From: Bradyrhizobium sp. CB1650
Lineage (GTDB): Bacteria; Pseudomonadota; Alphaproteobacteria; Rhizobiales; Xanthobacteraceae
Assembly (NCBI RefSeq): GCF_029761915.1
Contig: NZ_CP121695.1
Coordinates: forward strand, 5,919,501 to 5,983,500
Reading direction: 5' to 3'
Length of the DNA: 64,000 nucleotides
Shown here in pieces: positions 45,859-54,458 of the stretch. The number at the start of each line of letters is the position of its first letter. Positions within the stretch are counted from its first letter, which is position 1. The notes below the pieces were generated by a model. That model had not been told where the DNA came from, did not search any database, and was given only the letters and a program-made list of their open reading frames with translations. Both the position numbers and the translations under genes were made by a program.

Positions 45859-46917
45859 TCACTTGAACCAGTGCACGAGGGTAATGCTGATCGCCAGCAG
45901 CAGCATCAGCGACAGCGTCACCGCCGCCGTCACGCGGCCGCCGACATTGGCGAGCACGCGCACATCGACGCCGAGGCCGAGTGCAGCCATCGACACGACT
46001 GTGAGAAAGCTCGTGATCTTCGTCACCGGTCCGACCACCGTTACCGGCACAATCTCCAGCGAGCGCAAAGTGGCAAGCGCAAGGAATCCGAGGATGAACC
46101 AGGGCACGAGGCGGAAGAAGCCGACATTGGTCTTCTTGGCGCCGCTCTGCCAGCGCGAAGCGACGAGCGAGAGGCCGACAACGACCGGCCCAAGCATCAG
46201 GACGCGCATCAGCTTGACCAGCGTGCCGATCTGCGTGCTGACGAGACCGGCCGGCACCGTCGCAGCGAGCACCTGCGGCACCGCGTAAACGGTCAGGCCG
46301 GCGAGGATGCCGTATTGCGTGGCGGACAACTGCAGCAGCGGGATCAAAAGCGGCAAGCCGAGCACCATCATCACGCCGAGGATCGCGGTGAACGAGATCG
46401 AGGATGCGATCTCGTCATTGTTGGCGCCGATGATCGGCGCCACGGCCGCGATCGCCGAATTGCCGCAGATCGAATTGCCGCAGGCGATCAGGATCGACAG
46501 ACGTGTCGACAGGCCGAGCAGACGGCTGAGGCCGAAGGAGATGCAGAGCGCCACGACCACCACTGCTGCAATCGAAGCCAGCAGCGCGATGCCGGAGGCC
46601 GCAATCGCCGCAAAGCTGATGGAGGCCCCGAGCAGCATCACCGCGACTTCGAGGAGTTGCTTGGCGCTGAAGGCGATGCCGGTCTGCCAGCGCGGCGCAG
46701 GCTTCCAGAAGCTGCGCACGGCCATGCCGAGCAGGATCGCCATCACCAGCGCCTCGACATAGGGATGCTCGAACAGCCCAAGTTCCGCCCGCTCCAGGAG
46801 GGCCGAGACGCCGGCCAGGGCGATGCAGAGGAAGATGCCGGGAATCAGCGCGAGGATACGGCTTGCGGCGGTCGTCGGCTTGGCGTCGGCCGGGTTGGAT
46901 GCTTGATTCTGCGACAC
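45859..46917 (-). CDS. YeiH/UPF0324-family membrane transporter
   Basis: A 352-residue protein from a GTG start, with about ten or eleven hydrophobic helices. The motifs LILIACGNSICGNSAIAAVAPIIGA and ATVPAGLVSTQIGTLVKLMRVLMLGPVV are typical of the YeiH (putative sulfate exporter) family. Most members are uncharacterised; some relatives are linked to taurine or sulfonate metabolism. It stands alone on the minus strand with no informative partner, so the substrate is unknown. Confidence 0.87.
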   Translation of the reverse strand: MSQNQASNPADAKPTTAASRILALIPGIFLCIALAGVSALLERAELGLFEHPYVEALVMAILLGMAVRSFWKPAPRWQTGIAFSAKQLLEVAVMLLGASISFAAIAASGIALLASIAAVVVVALCISFGLSRLLGLSTRLSILIACGNSICGNSAIAAVAPIIGANNDEIASSISFTAILGVMMVLGLPLLIPLLQLSATQYGILAGLTVYAVPQVLAATVPAGLVSTQIGTLVKLMRVLMLGPVVVGLSLVASRWQSGAKKTNVGFFRLVPWFILGFLALATLRSLEIVPVTVVGPVTKITSFLTVVSMAALGLGVDVRVLANVGGRVTAAVTLSLMLLLAISITLVHWFK

Positions 46918-47026
46918 AAATCTCTCCCAGAGGGGAAGGATTTATACGCAGGGCTAGCGAATAGGGGAATAAGTTTTCGACATATCAGGGCCGAGGGAAT
47001 TTCTGTCCTCAGGCCGTGATGGAGCC

Positions 47027-47245
47027 TCAGAACATCAAGCTCTTGGCGAGCGAGGCCACGCGGCTGAAGCCGTCGTAGACGCCGGGCTCGAAGAAGGCCG
47101 CGCGCGCGAACACGATCGCCGCGACCAGCGACCAGAACAGGCCCGTGCCGGCCCGCAGCAGGTATTTGGACGCGCGCGACTGCGGCTGGGCGTCCGTTGC
47201 GGACACCAGGCGCTCGCCGAAGGGTTCAAATCCAGTGCGTTCCAT
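47027..47245 (-). CDS. small hypothetical membrane protein
   Basis: A 72-residue frame from the ATG at 47245, with a hydrophilic N-terminus (MERTGFEPFGERLVSATDAQ) and a single hydrophobic segment TGLFWSLVAAIVFARAAFF near residues 34-52. No family is recognised. The codon use looks like its neighbours and it lies between two minus-strand units. The ribosome binding site is weak, so it is possible but not certain that it is a gene. Confidence 0.5.
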   Translation of the reverse strand: MERTGFEPFGERLVSATDAQPQSRASKYLLRAGTGLFWSLVAAIVFARAAFFEPGVYDGFSRVASLAKSLMF

Positions 47246-47410
47246 TGCTGGGCCAATCCATCAATTCTGACGGAAATGTCGTCGTTTCCGGCCAAAACGG
47301 CAATGGAAGCGATTGGCTTTTTTGTTCCCTGGAGGGGAAACTCCTTTCGCTGCGACAGGGCGCGGCGATAGTTTTCTTCTTCGGGCGCTTTGGGGTCCGG
47401 GATTTGCCGG

Positions 47411-48124
47411 CTAAAGCGCCAGGTAACGGCGCCGGATCGCCTCGTTCGCCTTGAGGTCTTCGATCCCGGCAGCATAGACAATCTGGCCCTTGTCGATCAC
47501 CGTGGCGTGGCTCGCCAGCCCCAGGCAGAAATGCATGTTCTGCTCGGCGATCAGCACCGTCGAGCCGATGCTGCGAAGCTGCCGCAGCAATTCGCCGATC
47601 CGCTGCACGATGATCGGGGCAAGCCCCTCGCTCGGCTCGTCGAGCAGCAGCAGCGCCGGATTGCCCATCAGTGTGCGCGCGATCGCGAGCATTTGCTGCT
47701 CGCCGCCCGAGAGGCGCCCGGCGATGCGATGGCGCAGTGGCTCCAGCAGCGGGAAGACTTCATAGATGCGTTTGATCGGCCATTCGTCCTGGCCGTCGGG
47801 CCCGCGCTTCTTGCCGATGATGAGATTGTCCTCGACCGTGTGCTCCGGAAAGATCTGGCGATCCTCGGGTACGAAGCCAAGACCGGCGCGCGCGATCGCG
47901 TGCGGCTTGAGGCCGGAGATCACTGCGCCGCGCAGGCTGACCATGCCGCGCCGCGGTGGCGCCAGCCCCATGATCGCCTTCATGGTCGTCGACTTGCCGG
48001 CGCCGTTGCGCCCGAGCAGCGCCATGGTCTCGCCCTGCCGCACCGACAGGCCGACGCCGAACAGGATCTGGCTCGTGCCATAGTAGACGTCGAGGTCGGC
48101 GACTTCGATGACGGCTGCGCTCAT
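47411..48124 (-). CDS. livF: branched-chain amino acid-type ABC transporter ATPase (LivF)
   Basis: A 237-residue HAAT-family ATPase. Walker A is GRNGAGKSTTMKAIMGL near 38-54, the family phrase IARAGLGFVPEDRQIFPEHTVEDNL is present, and the signature LSGGEQQMLAIARTLM is followed by LLLDEPSEGLAPIIV. That set is diagnostic of LivF. It overlaps livG by four bases and ends the operon SBP-livH-livM-livG-livF. Confidence 0.93.
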   Translation of the reverse strand: MSAAVIEVADLDVYYGTSQILFGVGLSVRQGETMALLGRNGAGKSTTMKAIMGLAPPRRGMVSLRGAVISGLKPHAIARAGLGFVPEDRQIFPEHTVEDNLIIGKKRGPDGQDEWPIKRIYEVFPLLEPLRHRIAGRLSGGEQQMLAIARTLMGNPALLLLDEPSEGLAPIIVQRIGELLRQLRSIGSTVLIAEQNMHFCLGLASHATVIDKGQIVYAAGIEDLKANEAIRRRYLAL

Positions 48125-48876
48125 GCGGCCGCTCCCGCATGTTCAGTGCCGAGATAGGCGTCGATCACGGCACTGTTGTTGCGGATCTCGTCGGGCGTGC
48201 CGGTCGCGAGGATGCGACCATAGCAGAGCACGACGATCTTTGGCGCGATCTTGAACACGATGTCCATGTCGTGCTCGATGAAGACGACAGTGATCTTCTG
48301 CGTTTCCCAGAGCTCGCGCACTTTGTCGATCATGCGCCAGCGCTCCTCCGGGCCCATGCCGGCGGTCGGCTCGTCCAGCAGCAGCACCTTCGGTTCGAGC
48401 ACCAGCGCCAGCGCGATGTCGAGCAGCTTCTGGTCGCCATGCGACAGCGTCGCCGCGGTTCGATTGCGCTTGCCGGCGAGACCCAGCAGCTCCATCACGT
48501 GCTCGGCGCGATCGCGCGTCTCGGGCAATGGAAAGCGCTTGTGCAGCACCGCGGAGGTGCGCTGGTCAGCGCCGACGGCGCCGAGCATCGTCTCCTGCAC
48601 AGTGAGCGAGCGAAAGATGCTAGCGACCTGGAATGCGCGGCCGATGCCGTGACGGACGATCTCCGGCGGCGAGCGTCCGGCAAGGTCGACGCCGTCGAGC
48701 AGCACCTGCCCGGTATCTGGCTTCAGCGCGCCGGTGATCAGGTTGAAGAATGTGCTCTTGCCCGCGCCGTTCGGGCCGATCACTGCGGTCAGCGAGCCAT
48801 CGGGAAAGTCGAGCGTGACGTCGTCGGTCGCTTTCACGCCGCCGAAGGATTTTGCGAGGTTGCGGATCTCGAGCAT
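48121..48876 (-). CDS. livG: branched-chain amino acid-type ABC transporter ATPase (LivG)
   Basis: The ATG at 48876 gives 251 residues beginning MLEIRNLAKSFGGVKATDDV; an upstream extension overlaps livM and is unlikely. Walker A is GPNGAGKSTFFNLITGAL. The LivG-specific GIGRAFQVASIFRSLTVQET and LSHGDQKLLDIALALVLEPKVLLLDEPTAGMGPEE are present. The binding protein in this operon is linked to an acyl-CoA ligase and a Baeyer-Villiger monooxygenase, so the imported ligand may be an aromatic or alicyclic acid rather than an amino acid. Confidence 0.93.
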   Translation of the reverse strand: MLEIRNLAKSFGGVKATDDVTLDFPDGSLTAVIGPNGAGKSTFFNLITGALKPDTGQVLLDGVDLAGRSPPEIVRHGIGRAFQVASIFRSLTVQETMLGAVGADQRTSAVLHKRFPLPETRDRAEHVMELLGLAGKRNRTAATLSHGDQKLLDIALALVLEPKVLLLDEPTAGMGPEERWRMIDKVRELWETQKITVVFIEHDMDIVFKIAPKIVVLCYGRILATGTPDEIRNNSAVIDAYLGTEHAGAAA

Positions 48877-48878
48877 TA

Positions 48879-49901
48879 CTAACGCCCCTCGCCTGCCTCG
48901 CGCCGGTGCGCGAACCACTCGGCGACGAAATCCAAGAGGCCTTTGCGCAAGCCCAGCGCGAAGAACAAAATGACGACGCCGAGCACGATGCCGTGGTACT
49001 CAGTGAACCGCGTGACAGTGTCGTTGAGCAGCAGCAGCAGCACCGTGCCGACCATCGGACCCAGGAAGGTCGAGACGCCGCCGAGCATGTTGATGAAGAT
49101 GCCCTCGCCCGAGATGGTCCAATAGGCGAATTCCGGATAGGCGCCGGAGACGAACAGCGCCATCACCATGCCGCCCATCGACGCGAACAGCGCCGCCAGC
49201 ACGAAGACGGTGAGCTTTGCGCGCCAGACATCGATGCCGAGGAAGCTCGCGCGCGCGGCGTTGTCGCGGATCATGCGCAACGTATAGCCGAACGGTGACT
49301 GCGCGATTTGGCGCATCGCGAGCAGGCCGAGGATCAGCAGCGCACAGCTCGTGACGTAGAGATGGACGTGGTTGGAGAGATCGACGCCGAGGAAGACGGG
49401 GCGTGGAATGCCGCCGCGCAGTCCCTGATCGCCGCCGGTGAAGGAGGCCCATGACAGAATGGTCGAATGGATCAGCATCTGGAAGGCGAGCGTCACAAAG
49501 GCGAAATAGATTTCCTTCAGCCGCACGCAGATCGCCCCGATGACGGCGGCGACCACCGCCGTGATTGCCAGCGTCGCGACGAAGGCGGCCGGGATCGGCA
49601 CGCCGAGCCGTTGCATGATCAGGCCGAAGCTGTACGCGCCCAAACCGAAGAACATGCCGTGGCCGAACGAGGTCAGGCCGGTATAGCCGACCAGCAGGTT
49701 GAGCGAGGTCGCGAACAGTCCATAGGCCGAGCAGCGGATGACGAAATCGAGCAACGCCTTGCTGCCGGTGAACAGCGGCAGACTCGCCAGCACGGCGAAG
49801 GCGATCAGTGCAACCAGGATATCGCGATAGCGTTCCCAAACCGTCGTGACACCGCGCGCCGGCACCAGCGTCTCCGCGCGTCCGGCCTCGAGCTCGGTCA
49901 T
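48879..49901 (-). CDS. livM: branched-chain amino acid-type ABC transporter permease (LivM)
   Basis: A 340-residue permease with about nine helices. The LivM hallmarks NLLVGYTGLTSFGHGMFFGLGAYSFG (near 64-90) and SPFGYTLRMIRDNAARASFLGIDVWRAKLTVFVLAA (near 200-235) are clear. It overlaps livH by four bases and is followed two bases later by livG. It pairs with LivH as the inner-membrane channel. Confidence 0.93.
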   Translation of the reverse strand: MTELEAGRAETLVPARGVTTVWERYRDILVALIAFAVLASLPLFTGSKALLDFVIRCSAYGLFATSLNLLVGYTGLTSFGHGMFFGLGAYSFGLIMQRLGVPIPAAFVATLAITAVVAAVIGAICVRLKEIYFAFVTLAFQMLIHSTILSWASFTGGDQGLRGGIPRPVFLGVDLSNHVHLYVTSCALLILGLLAMRQIAQSPFGYTLRMIRDNAARASFLGIDVWRAKLTVFVLAALFASMGGMVMALFVSGAYPEFAYWTISGEGIFINMLGGVSTFLGPMVGTVLLLLLNDTVTRFTEYHGIVLGVVILFFALGLRKGLLDFVAEWFAHRREAGEGR

Positions 49902-50800
49902 GCCGCCTCCTTGCCGAACAGACCGGTGGGCTTTGAGACCAGCACGATCACCATGAACAGGTACATCAGCCCTTCGGTGAACAAGGGAAAGCCGAGCGAG
50001 CCGAATGAGCGGATCAGGCCGAGCAGCAACGCGCCGATCAGCGCGCCGAGGATCGAGCCCATGCCGCCGATCACGGTGACGATGAAGGATTCGATCAGCA
50101 CCGAAAATCCCATGCCGGGGGTTAGCGACCGCACCGGTGCGGCGAGCGCGCCGGCAAGGCCCGCCAGCATGCCGCCGAGCGCGAACACGCCGCCATAGAT
50201 CAGGCCGGTGTTGATGCCGAGCGCGGAGACCATGCCGGGATTTTGCGCGGCCGCCCGGATCACCTTGCCGATGCGGCTGCGCGACAGGCCGATCCCGAGC
50301 ACGACGGCCGCGGCGAGCGCGACGCCGATGAGCAGCAGATAGTAAGGCGGCACCACACCGCCGGCGATGAACAGCGGCACCACCTGGAATGCGGCCGGCA
50401 TGCCCATCGACTTGAATTCCGGTCCCCAGATGATGCGCACGACGTCGTCGAAGATCAGCACGAAGGCGTAGCAGACGAGGAGCTGCATCAGCACGTCCGC
50501 GCCATAGACGCGGCTCATGAAGACGCGCTCGAAGATCACGCCGAGGATCGCGGTGCCGGCCGCGCCCGCGAGCATCGCGAGCGCAAAGCTTCCCGTGAGC
50601 TGATAGGCCGACATCGCGAAATAGGCGCCGAACATGTAGAAGGCGCCGTGGCTGAAATTGACCACCTTGAGCACGCCGAAGATCAAGGTCAGCCCGACCG
50701 CCACCAAAAACAGCAGCATGCCGATGATGAGGCCGCTGGTGGTCTGCGTCACCAGGCAGGCGGAACTGGAGAGGCAGCCGGCAAGCGCATCGAGATCCAC
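49898..50800 (-). CDS. livH: branched-chain amino acid-type ABC transporter permease (LivH)
   Basis: A 300-residue permease from a GTG start. It shows the LivH motifs LFLVAVGLTLIFGVLKVVNFSHGAFYMFGAYFA (near 30-62) and GKVIRAAAQNPGMVSALGINTGLIYGGVFALGGMLAGLAGAL (near 183-225). It is the first permease after the binding-protein gene, from which it is separated by an 88-bp gap containing a stem-loop. Confidence 0.93.
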   Translation of the reverse strand: MDLDALAGCLSSSACLVTQTTSGLIIGMLLFLVAVGLTLIFGVLKVVNFSHGAFYMFGAYFAMSAYQLTGSFALAMLAGAAGTAILGVIFERVFMSRVYGADVLMQLLVCYAFVLIFDDVVRIIWGPEFKSMGMPAAFQVVPLFIAGGVVPPYYLLLIGVALAAAVVLGIGLSRSRIGKVIRAAAQNPGMVSALGINTGLIYGGVFALGGMLAGLAGALAAPVRSLTPGMGFSVLIESFIVTVIGGMGSILGALIGALLLGLIRSFGSLGFPLFTEGLMYLFMVIVLVSKPTGLFGKEAA

Positions 50801-50851
50801 GAGAGCACTTTCATTGCGGCGCCGAGCCTGGCGCGGAAAACGAGACGAAGC

Positions 50852-50879
50852 CGGCGGAGACGGTCACCAGTCTCCGCCG
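50852..50879 (-). repeat. stem-loop between Liv binding-protein gene and livH
   Basis: CGGCGGAGAC (50852-50861) and GTCTCCGCCG (50870-50879) are perfect 10-bp arms with an 8-nt loop, nine bases after the binding-protein stop. Confidence 0.7.
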
Positions 50880-50888
50880 CGCACGTGA

Positions 50889-52148
50889 TCAGGTGTAGCC
50901 CTTGCTCTTCTTCCACTCGGCTTCGAGCTCGAAGATGGTCTTCCAGTCGCCGGCCTTGACGTCCGGCACGTAGGGCTCCTGCGGGATCGTGGTGCCCCAG
51001 CCGATTGCGTAGCCGACCAGCGTGTGATCCTCGGCTCGCATCGTCACCGTGCCGTCGGCGCCGAACGGACACTTGATGGTAAGGCCCGCCAGAGCTTCGG
51101 CAAGCTTCTTGCCGTCAGCGGAGTTCGCCTTTTTTGCGGCTTCTGCCATCAACATGACCGCGGTCGCGTTCTCCCACGACCAGTTGGTCGGATATTCGTT
51201 GTACTTCGCCTTGTAGGCATCGCCCCACGCCGCATTCTCCGGCGTCCCCGGAAACGTCTTGATGTAGCGGTTGCCCGAGTGAATGCCCTTCGGCAGGTTC
51301 TTCACGACGGTGAGCGCAGTGTAGTCGGCCATGTTGACCGCGAACACCTCCATCTGGCCGAACATCGCATAGATGTTGGCCTGGTCGATATAGGAGGTGA
51401 GATCACCGCCCCACAGGCAGGAGTACAGCGCCTGCGGCTTCGCCTGCAGGATCTTCGTCACCACCTCGGTGTAGTCGGGCTGGAACAGCTTTGGCCAGGA
51501 CTCGCTGATGATCTCGACGTCGGGCGCAAAACGCTTCAGGTACAGCGTGAACTCGGCCGTCGTATCGCGGCCATAGGCGTAGTCGGGCGAGCACGTCGCC
51601 CACTTCTTCAGGCCTTTGGCCTTGGCGATCGCCGCTGCATAGCTGCCGCCGACGATGGAGTCGTGCACGCCCTGCCGCGCGGTGCGGAAGGCGTTCGGAA
51701 TATGCTGCTTGGGATCGGCGGTGAGCGCCGATGTCTCGGAATTGGTGTGGATGCAGAACACGCCGAGATCGCGCGCGACCTCGTGCACCGCAAAGGCGCC
51801 GGAGGAGGCTTCCGCATCGATCAGCAGCTCGCAGCCGTCGGTATTGACGAGCTCGCGTGCGACGCGCGCGGCTTCCTGCGGCTGCCCCTTGGAGTCGCGG
51901 ATCACCATCTCGATCTGCCGGCCGGCAAGGCCGCCCGCGGCATTGACCTTCTCGACCTCGAGCATCACGGCATTGCGCGACGACGTGCCGAGCTGCGCCA
52001 CGCGACCCGACAGGATCGTCGGCATGCCGATCTTGATGGTCTTGGCCTGGGCGCGCGCCACCCAGGGCACGGCAACAGTCATCGCACCGGCGCCCATCAG
52101 CGCCAGCGTTGAACGGCGGCTGATGCCCGGTCTGCGGGTTCTCGTCAT
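50889..52148 (-). CDS. Liv-type ABC transporter substrate-binding protein with Tat signal
   Basis: A 419-residue precursor. The N-terminus has a twin-arginine motif SRRSTLALMG followed by a hydrophobic stretch and VARAQA, so export is probably by Tat. The mature part begins KTIKIGMPTILSGRVAQLGTSSRNA, typical of LivJ/K-like and aromatic-acid-binding relatives, with ELLIDAEASSGAFAVHEVARDLGVFCIHTNSETSAL in lobe 1. It is the first gene of the importer operon and divergent from the acyl-CoA ligase operon, sharing a 172-bp gap with a 25-bp palindrome. Confidence 0.9.
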   Translation of the reverse strand: MTRTRRPGISRRSTLALMGAGAMTVAVPWVARAQAKTIKIGMPTILSGRVAQLGTSSRNAVMLEVEKVNAAGGLAGRQIEMVIRDSKGQPQEAARVARELVNTDGCELLIDAEASSGAFAVHEVARDLGVFCIHTNSETSALTADPKQHIPNAFRTARQGVHDSIVGGSYAAAIAKAKGLKKWATCSPDYAYGRDTTAEFTLYLKRFAPDVEIISESWPKLFQPDYTEVVTKILQAKPQALYSCLWGGDLTSYIDQANIYAMFGQMEVFAVNMADYTALTVVKNLPKGIHSGNRYIKTFPGTPENAAWGDAYKAKYNEYPTNWSWENATAVMLMAEAAKKANSADGKKLAEALAGLTIKCPFGADGTVTMRAEDHTLVGYAIGWGTTIPQEPYVPDVKAGDWKTIFELEAEWKKSKGYT

Positions 52149-52253
52149 TCTTCCCCTCCCTCTGTCGGGTCGGCGTTTCCTGTCCCTTGCAGGAGATCTC
52201 TCGTCTCCGTGTTCCCAACAATTTCAGAGCGCACGGGGTGACGTCAAGCCAAA

Positions 52254-52278
52254 GATGAATTACGAGTCATAATTCATC
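52254..52278. promoter_or_regulatory. perfect 9+9 palindrome, probable TetR operator
   Basis: GATGAATTA-N7-TAATTCATC is an exact inverted repeat in the gap between the divergent importer and ligase/TetR/monooxygenase operons, ending 42 bases before the ligase start. It is AT-rich in a GC-rich background. The length and symmetry fit a TetR-family dimer, one of which is encoded in the plus-strand operon. Confidence 0.75.
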
Positions 52279-52320
52279 GACGGAGGAAACGAGGCCGGCA
52301 GCCGGCCTGAAACCGGGAAA

Positions 52321-53814
52321 ATGGTCAACCTTTCGAGCTTCATCGCCTTTCACGCCCTACGGACACCGGTGCGGCCCGCGCTGAAATACCGCGGCGAGGA
52401 GATCTCCTACGCGGCGTTCGATGCGCGCATCCGGCAGGTGGCCGGCTGGCTCGCGGCACAGGGCATCGGCGCCGGCGATGTCGTGGCCGTGCTGATGAAG
52501 AACAGCGCGGCCTTTCTCGAACTGGTCTTCGCCACCAGCCATCTCGGCGCGGTCTTCCTGCCGATCAACTTTCGCCTCTCCCGCGACGAGGTCGGCTACA
52601 TCGCAGGCAATGCCGGGGCGCAGCTTCTGATCGTCGATGAGGAATTGGCTGCGAACGCCACAGGCGCGACGATCGTCATGCTCGATGAGGCTGCTCAGCA
52701 AAGCGTCACGCGCCTCGCGGAGGATGCGCCGACCGCCCCGATGCATGTCTGCGCGCCGACCGACCTGATGCGGCTGATGTACACCTCGGGCACCACTGAC
52801 CGCCCCAAGGGGGTGATGCTCGCTTACGACAATTTCTACTGGAAGTCGGCCGACCAGACGATCGCACTGGGTCTCAGCGCCGACACGCGGCTTCTCGTCG
52901 TCGGCCCGCTCTATCACGTCGGCGCGCTCGACCTCCCCGGCATCGCCGTGCTCTGGCATGGCGGCTTCATCTCCATCCAGCGCAATTTCGAGCCGGAGAC
53001 GGCGCTCACGGCCATCGCGGAGGACAGGCTCAACGCCGCCTGGTTCGCGCCGGTCATGACCGCCGCGATCCTCACCTGCCCCACCCGCGATCGATACAAC
53101 GTCTCGAGCCTGCAATGGGCGATCGGCGGCGGCGAGAAAACGCCGGAGGTGCGCATCCGCGCCTTCTCCGATTACTTCCGCAATGCGCGCTACATCGATG
53201 CCTACGGTCTCACCGAGACCGTAGGCGGCGACACCTTCATGGAGGCCGGTCGCGAGATCGAGAAGATCGGCTCCACGGGCCGCGCCATTGCCCATGTCGA
53301 GATCGAGATCCGCGACGAGGCCGGCAAGACACTGCCGCCGAACGTCAACGGCGAAATCTGCCTGCGCGGTCCGAAGATTACGCGCGGCTACTGGAAGGAT
53401 CCGGAGAAGACGGCGTCAGCCTTCTTCGGCGACTGGTTCCGCAGCGGCGATGTCGGCTATCTCGACGACGACGGCTTTCTTTATCTCACCGACCGCAAGA
53501 AAGACATGATCATCTCGGGCGGCGAGAACATCGCCTCCTCCGAGGTCGAGCGGGTCATCTACGAACTGCCCGAAGTGCGCGAGGTCGCGGTGATCGGCCT
53601 GCGCGATGCGCGCTGGGGCGAGCGGCCGGTCGCAATCGTCGTGCTGACCGAAGGCGCGAGCCTCGAGCTCCCCGCCCTCGCCGAACACTGCCGCGCACGG
53701 CTTGCAAGCTTCAAGGTGCCGAAAGAGCTCGTCATCCGCGACAGCCTGCCGCGCAACCCATCAGGCAAGATCCTCAAGCGCGTACTGCGCGCCGAGCTGG
53801 AGACCTCCGAATGA
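52321..53814 (+). CDS. AMP-dependent acyl-CoA synthetase/ligase
   Basis: A 497-residue adenylate-forming enzyme. The P-loop-like motif is MYTSGTTDRPKGVML near 153-167 (an Asp replaces the usual Gly after TT), and DAYGLTETVGGD near 300, DRKKDMIISGGENI near 391-404 and the catalytic-lysine motif PRNPSGKILKR near 477-487 are present. It activates a carboxylic acid to its CoA thioester. It heads an operon with a TetR regulator and a Baeyer-Villiger monooxygenase, so the acid is probably aromatic, alicyclic or medium-chain. Its stop overlaps the TetR start. Confidence 0.9.
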   Translation: MVNLSSFIAFHALRTPVRPALKYRGEEISYAAFDARIRQVAGWLAAQGIGAGDVVAVLMKNSAAFLELVFATSHLGAVFLPINFRLSRDEVGYIAGNAGAQLLIVDEELAANATGATIVMLDEAAQQSVTRLAEDAPTAPMHVCAPTDLMRLMYTSGTTDRPKGVMLAYDNFYWKSADQTIALGLSADTRLLVVGPLYHVGALDLPGIAVLWHGGFISIQRNFEPETALTAIAEDRLNAAWFAPVMTAAILTCPTRDRYNVSSLQWAIGGGEKTPEVRIRAFSDYFRNARYIDAYGLTETVGGDTFMEAGREIEKIGSTGRAIAHVEIEIRDEAGKTLPPNVNGEICLRGPKITRGYWKDPEKTASAFFGDWFRSGDVGYLDDDGFLYLTDRKKDMIISGGENIASSEVERVIYELPEVREVAVIGLRDARWGERPVAIVVLTEGASLELPALAEHCRARLASFKVPKELVIRDSLPRNPSGKILKRVLRAELETSE

Positions 53815-54458
53815 CGCAGGCAGACGCCACGGCCAAGGTGATGAAGCTCAATCGCGTCGAGCGCAACGCCTGGACCAAGCAAAAGATCTTCGAGGCCGCG
53901 ACCAAGGTCGTCGGAAAATATGGCTACGCCGAAGCCTCGGTCGCCCGCATCACCGAGCAGGCCGGCGTCGCACAAGGCACCTTCTACAACCACTTCGAGA
54001 ACCGCCAGGAGCTGCTCGATCAGCTCCTGCCCAAGATCGGCCTCGACATGGTCGAGTTCATCCGCGCCCGCACCGGCACCGCGCATGCGGCGCGGCAGGA
54101 GATCGAGCGCTTCGCCGCCTTCTTCGACTTCATCCGCGAGGTGCCGGAATTTTTGCGCATCCTCAACGAGGCCGAGTTCTTCGCGCCCCGCGGCTACCAG
54201 AAGCATCTCGACAACATCTCCACCGCCTATGTTCGCATCCTGCGGCGCGCGCGGCTCGCCGGCGCGATCGAGGACTACAGCGACGAGGAATTCGAGGCCA
54301 TCGTCCACATGCTGATGGGCTCGCGCGGCTATCTCAGCCGGCGCTACTCCTATTCGGCCGACGGCGTCACCGCCGTGCCCGATCACGTCATCTCCGCCTA
54401 CCGCAAGCTGATGACGCGCGGCCTCTTCAATGCATCCGGAGATCAGGACAAGCCATGA
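53811..54458 (+). CDS. TetR-family transcriptional regulator
   Basis: A 215-residue regulator from the ATG at 53811, which overlaps the ligase stop (ATGA). The N-terminal helix-turn-helix KIFEAATKVVGKYGYAEASVARITEQAGVAQGTFYNHFENRQELLDQLLP (about residues 24-74) is textbook TetR. The C-terminal ligand domain is all-helical. It ends overlapping the monooxygenase start. It probably represses this operon and the divergent importer through the palindrome at 52254-52278. An acyl-CoA or the imported acid is a plausible inducer. Confidence 0.9.
   Translation: MTQADATAKVMKLNRVERNAWTKQKIFEAATKVVGKYGYAEASVARITEQAGVAQGTFYNHFENRQELLDQLLPKIGLDMVEFIRARTGTAHAARQEIERFAAFFDFIREVPEFLRILNEAEFFAPRGYQKHLDNISTAYVRILRRARLAGAIEDYSDEEFEAIVHMLMGSRGYLSRRYSYSADGVTAVPDHVISAYRKLMTRGLFNASGDQDKP

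Noticed and set aside
44854..47019. 721-codon plus-strand frame
   Set aside because: It is antisense to xylX and the YeiH-type gene, with no recognisable domain.
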